DNA of 64,000 bases from Corythoichthys intestinalis (GCF_030265065.1 NC_080416.1:25008501-25072500); one strand, 5' to 3'; counted from the stretch's first letter, positions 34,124 through 47,985 are shown. The notes: generated from the sequence alone by a model not told the origin. Made by a program: numbers and translations.

Positions 34124-35072
34124 TAGGCATGTGCCGTTATGAGATCCTGATGCTATATTAACCCGAAGCAAAAATATCATTTTTTCACAGTATGACAGAA
34201 TTGCAATCACAGCTCTAAAATGTGTTACTCTGACATTTCTGGGTTTAAAAAAATAAAACAATTAAAAATGTTTTTTCCATTGAACAGGATTTTTATTTTT
34301 CAAAACATATTGGCAAATTGGAACATGATTATAATGTTAAGTTAAAATACATTTTAAAAAATAACTGGAAAATTGTAAATAAAATTAAAATAAATGCAGT
34401 CCTTTAAGTGAGCGTAAACCCAAAGCCACAGCTCAACATTATTACCATCAGAAGAAAAATAATTGAATTTTTTCCATAAAAAGCACGTGTGTATGACTCG
34501 TATCACGTTTACACAATACACACATACTCTCAATACAGACAGTTGCCAGAGAGAGGAAAAAAAAAACACCACGTTTCAGCACTGCTAGACACACTAAACA
34601 CGCTGGACTTTCATAGCTGGTGGGAAACATTCATGATAGTGTTTACTAACCTTTAATTTTGTATCAAGGCAAAATCATATTGGAGGTATTGCCTCCTCAG
34701 CAACCACACTCCGCAAACATGTTTTACATGTCGGTTGGGCCTCCTCCTCTAAACCGCGGCCGTCTGTAACTTTTCTGTAGCCGAAGTATTCCCATACCAG
34801 CGATTTCATTTTCCTCAATGGGGGGGAAAAAGTTCAGGAGTTTAACCTCCTCCAGCCATCGTGTAGCACAGCTGACTCACTGACACTGAGCAACAACAGG
34901 TGGGGGAGGGTTGAGCCTTGCAGCTGCTAACAAGGGATTTCTCCTTGCATTCGAGGGACATAAAAAATAGCCAATACCTTAGAGACGGTATAACGGAATT
35001 TTTTTGCAGTTTTGAAACCATGACGTTTTAATACGCTGGTATACCTTGAAACCAGTACTTGGCACATGTCTA
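34124..35072 (+). mobile_element. hAT 'TAGACATGTGCC', copy 2
   Basis: The ends TAGGCATGTGCCG and, inverted, TAGACATGTGCC lie near TTGGTTTC (34116-34123) and ATTGGTTC (35073-35080). It is the inverted sister of 3180-4309 and lacks the nested MITE found there. The minus strand near 34640-34870 keeps a BED-finger frame (KSLVWEYFGYRKVTDGRG-like and CKTCLR), interrupted. Confidence 0.8.
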
Positions 35073-35344
35073 ATTGGTTCAATGACTTAAATTAACGTAC
35101 TTATTTTCTGTTAACAACATACAGTATTTCTATAAGAGCATTGCATACATACAAGAAAGAAACAGAACACAGACTACACCTCTGTAGACATTTTGTAACA
35201 CATACTGGAATAATTAAGTACTCCATAACAGATTAGATTATTATTTCATACATTTGTCTAATTTTTGGCACTCTTGGTCCTACGTATGAAAACAAACCTA
35301 ATCTAGACTTCAAAAATTACATGTTGTTTTGAACGCATCCTAAC
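35073..35344. other. rpl30 distal 5' flank
   Basis: AT-rich, no feature recognised apart from a long T/A-biased stretch. Confidence 0.3.
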
Positions 35345-35441
35345 ATGCGCAGAAGCCGTTTGCGCATGCTGCTTCTAGGTAGCGCCGCAAAGGATGCTGG
35401 GTCTTCCTTTCTCTCCGAGGCCATATTGGAGTTAACTCACC
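35345..35441 (+). promoter_or_regulatory. rpl30 promoter and non-coding exon 1 (TOP mRNA)
   Basis: Two NRF1-like sites (ATGCGCA at 35345, TGCGCATGC at 35361-35369) precede a pyrimidine tract, CCTTTCTCTCC (35406-35416). This fits the 5' terminal oligopyrimidine start of ribosomal protein mRNAs, which places them under mTOR-linked translational control. Exon 1 would end at 35441 before GTAAGA. The 5' UTR resumes at 35553 after CCCGCAG. Confidence 0.65.
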
Positions 35442-35583
35442 GTAAGAACCTCTCCGAATTTTCCAATAAAAACACCCACAAGTGTCTGTTTTTCCGGTCC
35501 GTGTACACCTAGAATGTAACGAAACGTCTTACTGTTCCGTTTTTGCCCGCAGGTTAGCCGGGTTCGGACTTAAAACCGCAAAA

Positions 35584-36670
<1,087 letters not shown>

Positions 36671-36706
36671 ACCTGCCCCCACTCCCCTACCACCCCCATT
36701 GTCATA

Positions 36707-36712
36707 AATAAA
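36707..36712 (+). promoter_or_regulatory. rpl30 poly(A) signal
   Basis: AATAAA 37 bases after the stop codon; the very short 3' UTR is normal for a ribosomal protein gene. Confidence 0.85.
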
Positions 36713-37089
36713 GTTGATGTTGACGGAGTCTGCCTTTGACTTGTGTTTTCTTGCAAAGGTCTCTACGAAATTGTGGCATGTACTGCAAATGTCCACAGGA
36801 GGGAGCAATGACCTCACAAGTTAAGGGTGCAATGACAAAGTTTAGAGGTCACCAACAGCGCATGAAGTCCTTTTTACAGGAATATAAGGATTCTTCCACA
36901 AGGTACATCTTGTATGCACAGTATACTAGCATTATTTGATTACTTTGTTGGTCTCCCATAATGTCAGAGTTTACCTCAGACAACTTGAATACCCTGGTAG
37001 AAAAGCCTATTATTTTTTAATGTTGAAAATGTGTTGTTATAAGCATTTTATGAGATATTTGTACTTGCAGTCGTGAGTTTTAACTAATA
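36713..37089. other. intergenic, nothing recognised
   Basis: No gene or complete repeat could be read between the rpl30 poly(A) signal and the hAT at 37098. Confidence 0.3.
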
Positions 37090-37097
37090 AATACAAT

Positions 37098-38425
37098 CAG
37101 AGGCGTTGCGTCCCATTAGGCAAACCAGGCAATTGCATAGGGCCCCCAGCCAGTAGGGACCCCCAGAGGGTCAACAGATTTAGCACACGCAGCTTTACTG
37201 CGCTGTCGCAGCGACAAGTGCGACAGTGCCAGTAAGGCCCTTTCTCAGTTCCCTGAAGGGGCCCTTTCACTTGCTCTACCCCCACGTGATTCAGAGTGAG
37301 CGGCGATTTGGCTTTTTTTAAATTGGCGTATATCCAAAATGAAGAGAAGTTATCCTTCTGGAAGTGACAAAAGAAAGAAAAAAGAGGAGAAAAGGAAGCA
37401 AGACAGCGGTGAGTGTACTATGTTACTGTAGTTTTATGCCCTAATGTAGTAGAAGCCGACTACTTTGAGTGTCCTAAAAAGCGCTCTATGGCTACGTTCA
37501 TACTACAGGTCTTAATGCACGAATCCGATTTTTTGTCATATCCGTTTTTTTGGCGTGCCCGTTCAGACTGCCTTTATCCATTGAGACCGTTCAAGTATTA
37601 CGCATGCGCACTAATTCGCGGTCCGACACGCGCTGAGCAAGACGACCCGCATGCGCAGAAGCATCAAAACAAATGACGCGTCATCCGTCATTCCAGGGAT
37701 ATCATATTTTGCTTTTCAAAAGGAGGACACAAATAACAGACATAAATAATCCCCGTTTAGGCTTATATTCAAAGTTTATATGGATCGATAGCATGCACGC
37801 ACGGTCCGTGCACGTCACACACACATACGGGTAGTTTGCCCCGACCTCGGCCGTGTAAGCGATGTTGAAATATTGCTCACTTGGAGCAGAGAGAAAACTG
37901 AGCATTCTCAGGCTTATCCTCAACCCATTTTTATTTTTTATGACTGTTGTCAAGCTCAGCCCTTCCCCAAAAGCCATGTTCACTGCAAGCTAGGCGCTAA
38001 TAACGCACAGCGGCACCGCTACGGTAAGCGTCTCTGTCACTATTTGATGACGTAATTGCTGCATGAAATCCGATTTGGGAGAGTGGACAGTACAGACCGC
38101 CGCGACAGTCTGGAAAAATGTGGCCCAGATCGGATTTGAACCACATACGAAAGTGACCCGGATCGGATTTGAAATGGTCCAGTTCTATGCGACTTGTCAC
38201 GTTCAGACCGTCAAGTTAATGCCTGACTCGAGTCGGAAAAACGCGAAAAAATCGGATTCGTGCATTAAGACCTGTAGTATGAACGTAGCCTATGAGACCA
38301 AGGCGTTATTATACTTATTAAATATACTATTGCTCCAAGTCCAACTGTCCCCCTTACTTGCACACGCTCGAAGGGCTCCATGCTGCTTGTTGCCTGGGGC
38401 CCCGGGGACCCTTGCTACGCCTCTG
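37098..38425. mobile_element. hAT element with a nested TIR element
   Basis: Inverted ends CAGAGGCGTTGCG and CAGAGGCGTAGC lie next to AATACAAT (37090-37097) and AATACAAC (38426-38433), a 7/8 match of an 8-bp duplication. The subterminal 'GGGCCCC' blocks are shared by both ends. No transposase seen. Most of its length is the insertion at 37490-38290. Confidence 0.8.
37490..38290. mobile_element. non-autonomous TIR element 'GGCTACGTTCATAC'
   Basis: Inverted ends GGCTACGTTCATACTACAGG are perfect over more than 45 bases. They are flanked by TAT on both sides, a 3-bp duplication that could fit a Harbinger-type element. 801 bp with a palindromic architecture. A decayed copy is at about 48304-49738. 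Confidence 0.8.
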
Positions 38426-38433
38426 AATACAAC

Positions 38434-39339
38434 GCAATTGAGTGTGATGGCATGAGCTGTGTCACATTTAGGAACATTACGACCACATGATGTCGCCCTT
38501 GCGCTTTCAAACCAATCACCTAATGCCAGGGGCGGAGTGGCTCAGGAGTCATCAATGAATGACTGGCCCACTTCATTGACGGTGTTGGAAGCCACCCTGC
38601 CAGCAACGCAGAAAGATCCACGACTAATATTCACTAATCTTGGCCAGAATTTATTCAGAACCGTGAATTTACAGTTCCACAAAAATGAGAACTGTCACCA
38701 GATCATAGTCCACATGTAGGACTTGAATTTATTTAAATTTACAATGTATTTGTATTGTTAAAATCAATAGTTTTGAGTATGGGAGTAGAGTAGTCATAGA
38801 GGTCTACTACTAAAATTCGCCAACATTGGCCATAACTTGGCGTAGCCAGGCGGACTACTAATATTCATTCACCTTAGCTAGTACCTATTCAGATTTGTGG
38901 ATTTACAGTGCCACAAGAAAGAGAACTGTAACCTACCATCGACTAAAACGACCTGTTACTCTTGTACTGACGTGACTGACCGTGCATGTAATGCACATGT
39001 CGATGGATCGGTTTTGAGATCAGGTGACTTTATTTTTAAATGATGACAATGGTGGCATTATACGTATATTTTGGAGTGCTGAGAGTATTTTTAAGAGGTG
39101 GGAGCAACGCGAGCACACGGAAGTTACCTGCCTTGCTGCTCGCTGCATTTACTGTAATATTTGAATTTCACGGGTGCGCTAATTGTAGGGTCTGCTCATT
39201 TGACCTCGGGCCCACCGGGGAAGTCCCTGGTATCCCCAGCACCCACTTGTGTTGGGGAGGAAAAAATATTTAGGTAGATTCTTTTTTGTGGACAAAATAA
39301 ACATACTGGAACAATAGCGTATTTAACTTTGGGGATTAC
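38434..39339. other. intergenic, no gene recognised
   Basis: Contains two related blocks (38560-38720 and 38815-38950) that repeat 'ACTAATATTCACTAATCTTGG'-like wording, so an old local duplication is possible. No coding content or complete transposon read. Confidence 0.35.
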
Positions 39340-39347
39340 ATATATAT

Positions 39348-39778
39348 TAGTGCTGCAGAGATTACTCGATCGCCTCATTTCATATGGCTGAATCCAACTG
39401 CTCCCTGTTAAGACCAACGTAAGCTAAGTGTTTGAGCTAATGTTTTTTAATGCATTCGTAATTTAGTTTATAGGTATATTTAGCCTTTTTTGTGGGAATA
39501 TGAGTGAATCATTTATTAAGAGCGTTGTAAAAAAAAAAAAAACTTTATCATTTTATAGCATTTAAGATAGCGGACATTTGCTATGTAGATTAGCAAATTG
39601 TTCTTTTGTTTTACATTGATCCTCATTTACAGTGGGGAGATGTATTTATTTTTTATACCGTTTGAGGCTCATCTCAAGTATTTTAATTTTTCATGTCCCT
39701 TATCCGATTACTCGATTATTCGAACTAACTAGTTCATTGATTAATCAGCTACTAAAATAATCGATAGCTGCAGCCCTA
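39348..39778. mobile_element. hAT MITE 'TAGGGCTGCAG', copy 1
   Basis: The ends TAGTGCTGCAG and, inverted, TAGGGCTGCAG are flanked by ATATATAT and ATACATAT (7/8). Homologous elements are at 53255-53821 and 60646-61351. Confidence 0.75.

Positions 39779-39831
<53 letters not shown>
39779..39831. repeat. (AT)n microsatellite
   Basis: About 25 AT units directly beside the MITE. A T-run of about 25 follows at 39967-39991. Confidence 0.95.
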
Positions 39832-39835
<4 letters not shown>

Positions 39836-40347
39836 ATTTTGTTGTTGTTAATAACATGTTCACCATCTGACACCTTTCTTGCTACCGGGTCACATTGAAT
39901 AAGGCTCTGTTGGAAATGGTAACTGTTGACAGATGAGGCGTTAACATGGCGCAAAAACAAATTAGTGTTTTTTTTTTTTTTTTTTTTTTTTACAAAAACA
40001 AAATTTTCTTAAATTTAATTTGACGTAGAAGATTATTATGATGAAAGTTCTATTTACCTTTGGTGTCTTCAAATTAGGGGTGTGCGAAATTTCCGATTCT
40101 TAAATTATTCGCGATACAGCCGTAGAAGATTTGAGAACGATTCACAAACATCCAAATTCCGATTATTGAAATACGCCAAGTGGAACTAAAACACAGTCAG
40201 CGCGGTCTTCACGACGCAATGAGGAACGGACCGAGAGTAAACATCATGCTCAACTCACGCCGCTAGATAAAAATAATACCTGACTGCGGCCGACAGCAGC
40301 TACAAACTACACCCACATAATGCTACGGTAAATATCACATATATATA

Positions 40348-41792
40348 CAGTTGTGGTCAAAAGTTTACATACACTTGTGAAGAACATAATGTCATGGCTC
40401 TCTTGAATTTCCAGTTATTTCTACAACTCTGATTTTTCTCTGATAGAGTGATTGGAACAGATACTTCTTTGTCACAAAAAACATTCATGAAGTTTGGTTC
40501 TTTTATGACTTTATTAAGGGTGAACAGAAAAAAGTGATCAAATCTGCTGGGTCAAAAATATGCATACAGCAGCGCTAATATTTTGTAACATGTCCCTTGG
40601 CCATTTTCACTTCAATTAGGCGCTTTTGGTAACCATCCACAAGCTTCTGGCAAGCTTCTGGTTGAATCTTTGACCACTCCTCTTGACAGAATTGGTGCAG
40701 TTCAGTTAAATTTGATGGCTTACTGACATGGACTAGTTTCTTCAGCATTGTCCACAAGTTCTCAATGGGGTTTAAGTCAGGACTTTGGGAAGGCCATTTG
40801 AAAACCTTAATTCTAGCCTGATTTAGCCATTCCATTACCACTTTTGATGTGTGTTTGGGGTCATTGTCCTGTTGGAACACCCAACTACGCCCAAGACCCA
40901 ATCTCTGGGCTGATGACGTTAGGTTATCTTGAAGAATTTGAAGGTAATCCTCCTTCTTCATTATCCCATTTACTCTCTGTAAAGCACCAGTTCCATTGGT
41001 AGCAAAACAGCCCCACAGCATAATACTACCACCACCGTGCTTGATGGTAGGCATGGTGTACTTGGGGTTAAAGGCCTCACCTTTTCTCCTCCAAACATAT
41101 TGCTGGGCATTGTGGCCAAACAGTTCGATTTTTGTTTCGTCTGACCACAGAACTTTCCTCCAGAAGGTCTTATCTTTGTCCATGTGATCAGCAGCAAACG
41201 TCAGTCGAGCCTTAAGGTGCCGCTTTTGGAGCAAGGGCTTCCTTCTTGCATGGCAGCCTCTCAGTCCATGGAGATGCAAAACACGCTTGACTGTGGACAC
41301 TGACACCTGTGTTCCAGCAGCTTCTAATTCTTGACAGATTTGCTTTTTGGTGATTCTCGGTTGAATCTTCACCCTCTTGACCAATTTTCTCTCAGCAGCA
41401 GGTGATAGCTTGCGTTTTCTTCCTGATCGTGGCAGTGACAAAACAGTGCCATGCACTTTATACTTACAAACAATTGCTTACACTGTTGCTCTCGGGACCT
41501 GCAGCTGCTTTGAAATGGCTCCAAGTGACTTTCCTGACTTGTTTAAGTCAATGATTCGCTTTTTCAGATCCATGTATGTATATTTTTGACTCAGCAGATT
41601 TGATCACTTTTTCTGTTAACCCATAATAAAGTCATAAAAGAACCAAACTTCATGAACATTTTTTGTGACAAAGAAGTATCTGTTCCAATCACTCTATCGG
41701 AGAAAAATCAGAGTTGTAGAAATAACTGGAAACTCGAGGGAGCCATGACATTATGTTCTTCACAAGTGTATGTAAACTTTTGACCACAACTG
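40348..41792 (-). mobile_element. Tc1-like element 'CAGTTGTGGTCAAAAG' (1445 bp)
   Basis: Lies between TA dinucleotides (40346-40347, 41793-41794). The ends CAGTTGTGGTCAAAAGTTTA and inverse are near-perfect for over 100 bases, extending through AACATAATGTCATGGCTC. The ends resemble the Sleeping Beauty-like branch. Inserted in a hAT. Confidence 0.95.
40575..41573 (-). pseudogene. Tc1-like transposase, one premature stop
   Basis: Read from the ATG at 41573, the frame MDLKKRIIDLNKSGKSLGAI continues to the normal C-terminus GHVTKY at 40575, a 332-residue length typical of Tc1-like transposases. The only interruption I see is a TAA at codon 32 within the first HTH. All catalytic residues are intact (WSDETK, QQDNDPKH, NPIENLW), and the GRKRKL segment suits a nuclear localisation signal. 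It is the best preserved catalytic domain in the window. Confidence 0.9.
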
Positions 41793-42350
41793 TAGAACTA
41801 GATGCAAAATGACAGACTCGGTGGCATTAGCACATGTATAGAAAACTAGATACGAAATGACACTCGCCACCGTTAGTAAACAGCCGCCATCTTAAAGCAG
41901 TAGACTTCTCTGTTAGGCTGTTGTAATGAACCTTCCGAGCAATCCCAATTAACTTTTTATCTAAAATACTCCTAAATTGGCAAAATCTTGACTTGAATCT
42001 TTCTTTAAATGATGAAACGGTTTTAAAGCTTTCACATGTCGAAAGTAGACAGGAGGGAAATTATGGAATAACAGGAGCAATTTTAACAACTTTAACGGTT
42101 GATTCACAACATTAAATCAATTAGTTTGAAGCTGCTGATACAGAACGGGGACTTGAGTATTTTATTCACTGTTTTGAACTGTTAACTTCATACTGAAATA
42201 GTTGTTTATTTAAGCCTGAGAGGATCTTTTTTTTTTAAAAGCAGCTAATAGCTTGGTTGGTGCATCAATAATCGATTTATAATCGACTCGTAGCCTCTGA
42301 ATTATAATCGATTCGTTAGGTGCCCCTAGATTCCCACCTCTACTTTAAAT

Positions 42351-44512
42351 AGGTAAGATATGCTGCATTGTAATAATCATAATAATGCATTTTATTTATA
42401 ACGCACTTTACATTATAAATAAAATGCAGCCATATTATTATTGTTTGTTGTTACTGTTGAGCTGCTACCGTGCAGAGCGCCGTAGGATATAAGTGTGCAA
42501 TTTATTTTATTGTTGTATAAAGGGGGTGTTAAACTGAGGCTTATTGGACCTTTTAGTTTTCAAATGTGTTCGTTAGTTATTGCGCCATCTTGCTGCACTG
42601 ATTTGCGGTATAATACACGGACGCTTTTATTTCCAATACAAAAACTCCAACACGCACTGTTGGTGAAATCGAACGCTGTCTTCATAGTAGCCTAGTATGA
42701 GTACGTAAACTATTCAGCATGCCTGTGCACTGCCATTGTGCACGCCTTGTATGGAGAAAATGTGCGAGTATGGCAAATTTGGACCGAAACCATCGTTTTT
42801 GGATGGGAAACACTAAAAAAGATCCTCAGCAGTCCTTGCTGTGAGTGACTTCCAGCGCCCCTTCCTGTATGCCAGTCTGCCCTAAATATGTGGTTAAAAT
42901 ATATGTAATTTTTATACTTTTTATACAAAAGCAAGAAAGCAATGGGGGAAACCCTGAATGTTATTTTCATACAGATACGTACTGCATTATGATATCTTTA
43001 AAAGTTCATAATTGACGTTTGCATATTACTGTATGTTTGGTTGCGTGGGCAAGGTTGTGTTTTTAATTGAAATGGAGAAAATATTTAGACTAATGAAAAA
43101 TATAGACGCAAAATCTAATAAGTACAAACATGTCATTAAAATAAAACTAGGAAAGATATATTTAATTTTCAGGTAAAACAGATTCCATTATTGCTATTAA
43201 ACTATTTTAGTGCCAGTTGATTTTGAGTTCCGAGAATGACACTTCTTAGCTGCCATTGACAGCGATAGACGTCTAATCCATTTGAAGCGGGAGGGTAGGC
43301 AGTGAATGAACGTCACTGCCAACCCTCCCAGTTCAAATGGATTGGACGTCTATTAGTGATAAACTCCTTTCAACTCACAGCAGAAGGACGAAAAGAGCTC
43401 CAAGTCCAACTGGATTAGACGTCTATCACCATCAATTGCACTGAAACACCCAGTTAGAGTAGAGTGACCTTGTTAAGTTGCTTTTCTAACGTTGATAACA
43501 TGTATTGGATTCATCTCTCTGGGATGAGGAGGGATTTATCCGTCCAAAATGGAGTCGGGCATTACCACAAATGCGAGTCAGATAGACGCTCACCTACTTT
43601 GCAGGGACAAGTGGCAAGTGGGTCACAATCTGTCTGTTCTTGCACGTGATGCACGTTTGTTTATTTTTGCCAAGTCAGCAAATGTTGTCTGACCTGAATT
43701 CTCCAACAAATTGCGCTGTAAATCGGAATTATTATGGAAGTAGTATTATGGCGTTGCATGCAGATGGTGAAATTGTATGCATACAACTTTTCAATTAATT
43801 GTGGAATTCTTTCTTGACAGTTGAAACATAGCCAACTAGCATAATTGCCAAAACCATTTAACTAGCTGGTAAATTATCATTCAACAATGTTTTTTTTTCT
43901 CATGTTTTCAACAAACCTAAGACAAGGCCAAAATACTTTTATATTGCTTTGAAACTACGTGAATAAATGAAACTAAAATGAAAATATTTTTATTTACTTG
44001 AATATAATTATCCCTGTTAAATGAAAAAATACTTTTGAAATTTATGTAAATATTTCTTAAACAATATAAAATTTCTAAGAACCTGTTGAAAGAATACTTT
44101 TGTATTCATTACAAAATGCATTGATTGTAGTATGATCATTAATATTTTTTATTAAAATGTGTAACGTGTATTCTTTATTTTTCTGCAACAAAAATTACAT
44201 ATTACTAGAAATGATTAAATGTACTATAACACAAAAAAATATGTATTCTTTAAATAAATTGTAATCTGAATAAACAACAAAAATTGTATGAAACCTGTTA
44301 AAAAAAGAAATTCTTAGTAAATATTTAATCGACTAATTGTAAAATACAACTTAAATAGATCATTGAAAAACTTAAACACTGAAATGCGATGAACTTGATG
44401 AAAAAAATGCATGTTTGATTAAAAGATTTTCAAAATGTTTTTTAATGGATCACATAATTACACACACAATATAGATATATTTTTTAAATTACAAAATGCA
44501 GCTAAAAGAGCT
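42351..44512. other. long intergenic stretch, one MITE-like repeat
   Basis: AT-rich with no gene recognised. At 43239-43375 lies an inverted-repeat unit with GATAGACGTCTAATCCATTT on one arm and AAATGGATTGGACGTCTATT on the other, a common fish repeat seen also near 14895 and 50900. The rest (43800-44500) is low-complexity A/T. Confidence 0.4.
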
Positions 44513-44798
44513 TACCGTATTTTTCGGACTATAAGCCGTACCTGAGTATAAGTTGCACCAGCTAAAAATGCGCAAAGAAGAAGGAAAAACATATAGAAAA
44601 ACAAGTCGCACTGGAGTTTAAATCGCATTTTTTGGGGAAATGTATTCGATAAAATCCAATACCAAGAACAGACATTTCATCTGGACATGCAATTTAAAAT
44701 AAAAAAGGGTCATCTTGACAGGCAGTTTGAGGTAGAAATAATAAACATACATTAGTGAACAATAGGATGAATAAGTGTACGGTATGCTAATGTTGCAT

Positions 44799-46501
44799 CA
44801 GTGGTGGGTAGAGTAACCAAAAATTTGAGTTACTAAAAGAGTAACTACAAAGCAATATTACTCAAGTAAAATTAGTCATCCAAAAAATGTACTCAAGTAT
44901 AAGTAAAAAAAAAATGTATTTGGTAAAAAAATACAGTACTTAAGTAGTGAGTAGCATTGTAACTGCTTACAGTGTTTTGTGTTTTTTTTTAAACAATGGT
45001 ATTTTTTTGTCAGCACAGTTATCTACTAGTTTATGAATTACTATTCTTATATTGTACAATAACCCATTACATAAGCAAATAAAAGAAGAGAAGAAGTTGA
45101 ATAGAAGTTGAAGGAATCTGACCTTTTGCCCAGATTGCTGGAATCAGGCCAGCTGAACCACCGGAACCGTGCTAGCGCAATTCCAAGGACCCGGGCCAGC
45201 GCAACTCGACAACCCGGCCAAAAGGCCAAACTCTGCGCGTTCACCTTAGTATTAACCCCTTGTACTGACTCCATTTTAAAAGCTGGAAAAAGGCTTCGAA
45301 ACACAAGTTGACAAATTATTCCAAGTTGACGGCATTCATACAGCACAGAGAGACCCAGGCGAGGATCTGGGGGTCACCATATCACAAGTCAACAAAAGAT
45401 TCCTGTGAAAAATGACAACGATGAGTTAAACATTCAATGTTTTAAACACTCCAGTGAGGTCGGCTGCGGTCCGGAATAAGGGTGTGTTTAGGCGTTGTTT
45501 TGGATTGTTGTCTGTTGTTGATTGGACAGGAGGATTTGAGCGTTACGGTTGTCAGGGCAACTAGAGTGAAGGATTTTGCCATCCTCAGCGCCACGTGAGT
45601 GCCGAGTGTTCACTTTTCAGTCGCGGGTTCCTCCGTATCAGATGTCCCTTGTGGAAAGACAAGATGTCCCGCCATTTGTTCTGGACTATCCAGAAGAGCT
45701 GATTGCGAGATTTGGTGGTGCAGATGGGCTTGTAGATGTCTTGCCTATCACCTGGTTGTCAGCGTTGGGCTTGCTCAGTCAGCTGTATGACGCGCGCGAA
45801 GGGCTTCCGTGGTCAGAAGGCGTCCTGTACCTTACTGTCTTTATCTGCCTGTTGTCTTAGCGCTGCCAGTTCTAATCATTACAAATCCAACTGTATAATA
45901 ACAATAATATTCATCGTAAAAAGCTCTGTTGTGATAAGGCTGTGCCACATTGGTTAAAAGACTAGCATCACATTCGACATATTTACGTGAAATAAATGCT
46001 AACTGCCTGTTTTTTTGCTTTTAACCAAGAATCGAGACTGTTTTGCTTTCATATCTATAAAAGAATTCAGGGTTCAAGCATTTATTCACAAGAATTTTCG
46101 ACGTAAAAAGCTTATTGTCTGTGTTTCCACTTGGTCAGTTTTGACGGAGATAGACCCCTTATGAATCGGCCCCGCGCCCCTTGTCCCGTCAATATATTAT
46201 GAAGTCTATGAATGGAGTCATGTGATTATTGTTGCGATGTCTATTTGATGAAATTGGTAGAGCTACTGTTGGCATCGCTGGCGAAAAAAAAGGAAAATCT
46301 AATATATAGAATTAAGAGGGAAAAATGTAACGACTAGAGTAGCCCAAAGTAATGAAGTAAGAGTAGCACTTCTTCACAAATATACTCAAGTAAAAGTAAA
46401 CAGTAAGGCTCAGTAAAACTACTCTTTGAAGTACATTTTTCTCAAAAAGTTACTCCAATAAATGTAACGGAGTAAATGTAATGCGTTACTAGCCACTTCT
46501 G
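44799..46501. mobile_element. non-autonomous hAT 'AGAGGTGGGTAGTAAC', copy 2
   Basis: The ends CAGTGGTGGGTAGAGTAAC and, inverted, CAGAAGTGGCTAGTAACGC lie next to TGTTGCAT and CGTTACAT (6/8 of an 8-bp duplication). In place of the minisatellite of copy 1 it holds about 1 kb of unrelated, GC-richer sequence. Confidence 0.8.
45060..46060. mobile_element. unclassified GC-richer insert, possibly an LTR-element fossil
   Basis: Base composition and texture differ sharply from the hAT around it. On the minus strand, TGGTGACCCCCAGATCC near 45370-45386 resembles a primer-binding site plus leader as found next to LTRs of fish retrovirus-like elements, so a broken LTR-element fragment is one reading. A 94-codon plus-strand frame (45576-45860) has no family I recognise. 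Ends and age undetermined. Confidence 0.3.
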
Positions 46502-46725
46502 CGTTACATGACTCACAAACAACGAACTCAGATTGTGCCAAGTATGTTAACCTAGCATAGCTATTAAGATATATTCAGATAACTATTGAATAAAGAACAT
46601 GCCAACAAGCAACAATGATAAAATAATGTGTTAATAATTTCACAAATAAGTCGTTCCAGAGTACAAGTCGCACCCCCTGCCAAACGATGAAAAAAATTGC
46701 GATCTATAGTCCGCAAAATACGGTA

Positions 46726-47985
46726 CTTGAAATGTTAACAAAGCTGTCATTTTCAGGCTGACGCTGTTCTGCATGTGAGCACATGAGCAGAGATTCCCTC
46801 TATCTAATTGTGAATGGACAAAATGGTTTAGCGGAAAAAGTGGGCCAACGCGTGACACGGATTATGTCTCGTTTTGGATGCCACAGTGCAGCCGTTTGAT
46901 CGCTAGGTCTCAAACAAGGGTCTGCGAGCCATAAAAACATCCATTAATTATTCGTTAATGTAATCGTAGTCTGTTTAACTCATTACTAGCCTCTGAGGGC
47001 ACTAGATGTCCAATTCATTACTGTACTCAATTGATCTATGAAGGGTTAAAGAAGTGCCAACTTTTGTCCACTCTAGTGACCGCTGTGGTTTAAGTGTTAA
47101 TACACATCCAGCAACGCTGCTCACGCCGCCCCGAGTGTGGTAATGCGCTAATAATACAGCAGATGCCGCGTTTACGTAAGGCGAGGCAGGAAAAAATATT
47201 GTCAAACATCAGCTGTTGCGTCATTTATTTTCACTTCAGCTTGACAGCCTCATAAAAGCAGATTCTGCTCGTTATAATATTCAGATATCTACATTTATAT
47301 AATTAGCAATTGAATGAAGACATTTTTTTGTTCATATATAGTAAAACCATAAATAATAAGCCAACACTATTTTTTTTTCTAATTTATTAGAATGTTGAGG
47401 AAAAGCGGCATGGAAAATGAACGAATGAATGAATGAGGACACATCACCGGATGAAAACAAAGGACAGTCAAGGGGATTGTGACAATTATATACCGTGGCA
47501 TCAGTCATCCCATCTCCCGCCATTTTGTCTTAACGCCATCTTTGCTGAGCTCTCCTTACACTGCCTTAGAATGTCAAACCGCACTGCGGTTTATTTTTCC
47601 GGACGCAACGTCACGACACGCAATGTCATGTCTGTCACTTTAAAGTGCGTGTTCACTCTAATTGCAGTTCTATTGCATGTGCAAAAGCAGGGGTCATGAC
47701 TCACTCATGAAGGCGCCTACTATAGTTGCTAAAATATCTATTTTTTTCTCCTTGTAGTTATAGGCTAAATTAAAAAAAAAAATTTAAGACTTTATTTAAA
47801 ATGTAAATTATCATTTGCTTTCTGCACTTTTTGCTGATGTTATGGTAATTGATAATAATAAAAAAGGTTAGGTAACACCACCAACACTTAAATCTGCAAT
47901 ATTTTAAATGTTTTAAATCATTTGGCTAGTTCACTGATATATTTTAGTAAGGATGAATGAAAAAGGTTGTGTAATACTTCTACTG
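46726..47985. other. intergenic, one LINE tail
   Basis: No gene seen. At 47390-47436 the sequence GAGGAAAAGCGGCATGGAAA followed by (GAAT)n is the 3' tail of an L2/CR1-type LINE. A short T-rich block follows at 47360-47385. Confidence 0.45.

Larger units (their letters stand above)
40075..42342 (+). mobile_element. non-autonomous hAT 'TAGAGGTG', copy 3, split by a Tc1-like element
   Basis: It begins TAGGGGTGTGCGAAATTTCC and ends with the inverted TAGAGGTGGGAATC, between CTTCAAAT (40067-40074) and CTTTAAAT (42343-42350), a 7/8 duplication. Without the 1445-bp Tc1-like insertion it is about 0.8 kb, close to copy 1. Confidence 0.9.
44515..46723. mobile_element. MITE 'CCGTATTTTTCGGACTATAAG', copy 1, split by a hAT
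   Basis: Lies between TA dinucleotides (44513-44514, 46724-46725), with CCGTATTTTTCGGACTATAA and the inverse CCGTATTTTGCGGACTATAG. Related copies are at 55118-55607 and 57472-60349. Non-coding. A hAT (44799-46501) interrupts it. Confidence 0.85.

Noticed and set aside
38063-38455. 130-codon plus-strand frame
   Set aside because: Runs across the end of a TIR element and a hAT end, so it is a chance frame through repeats.
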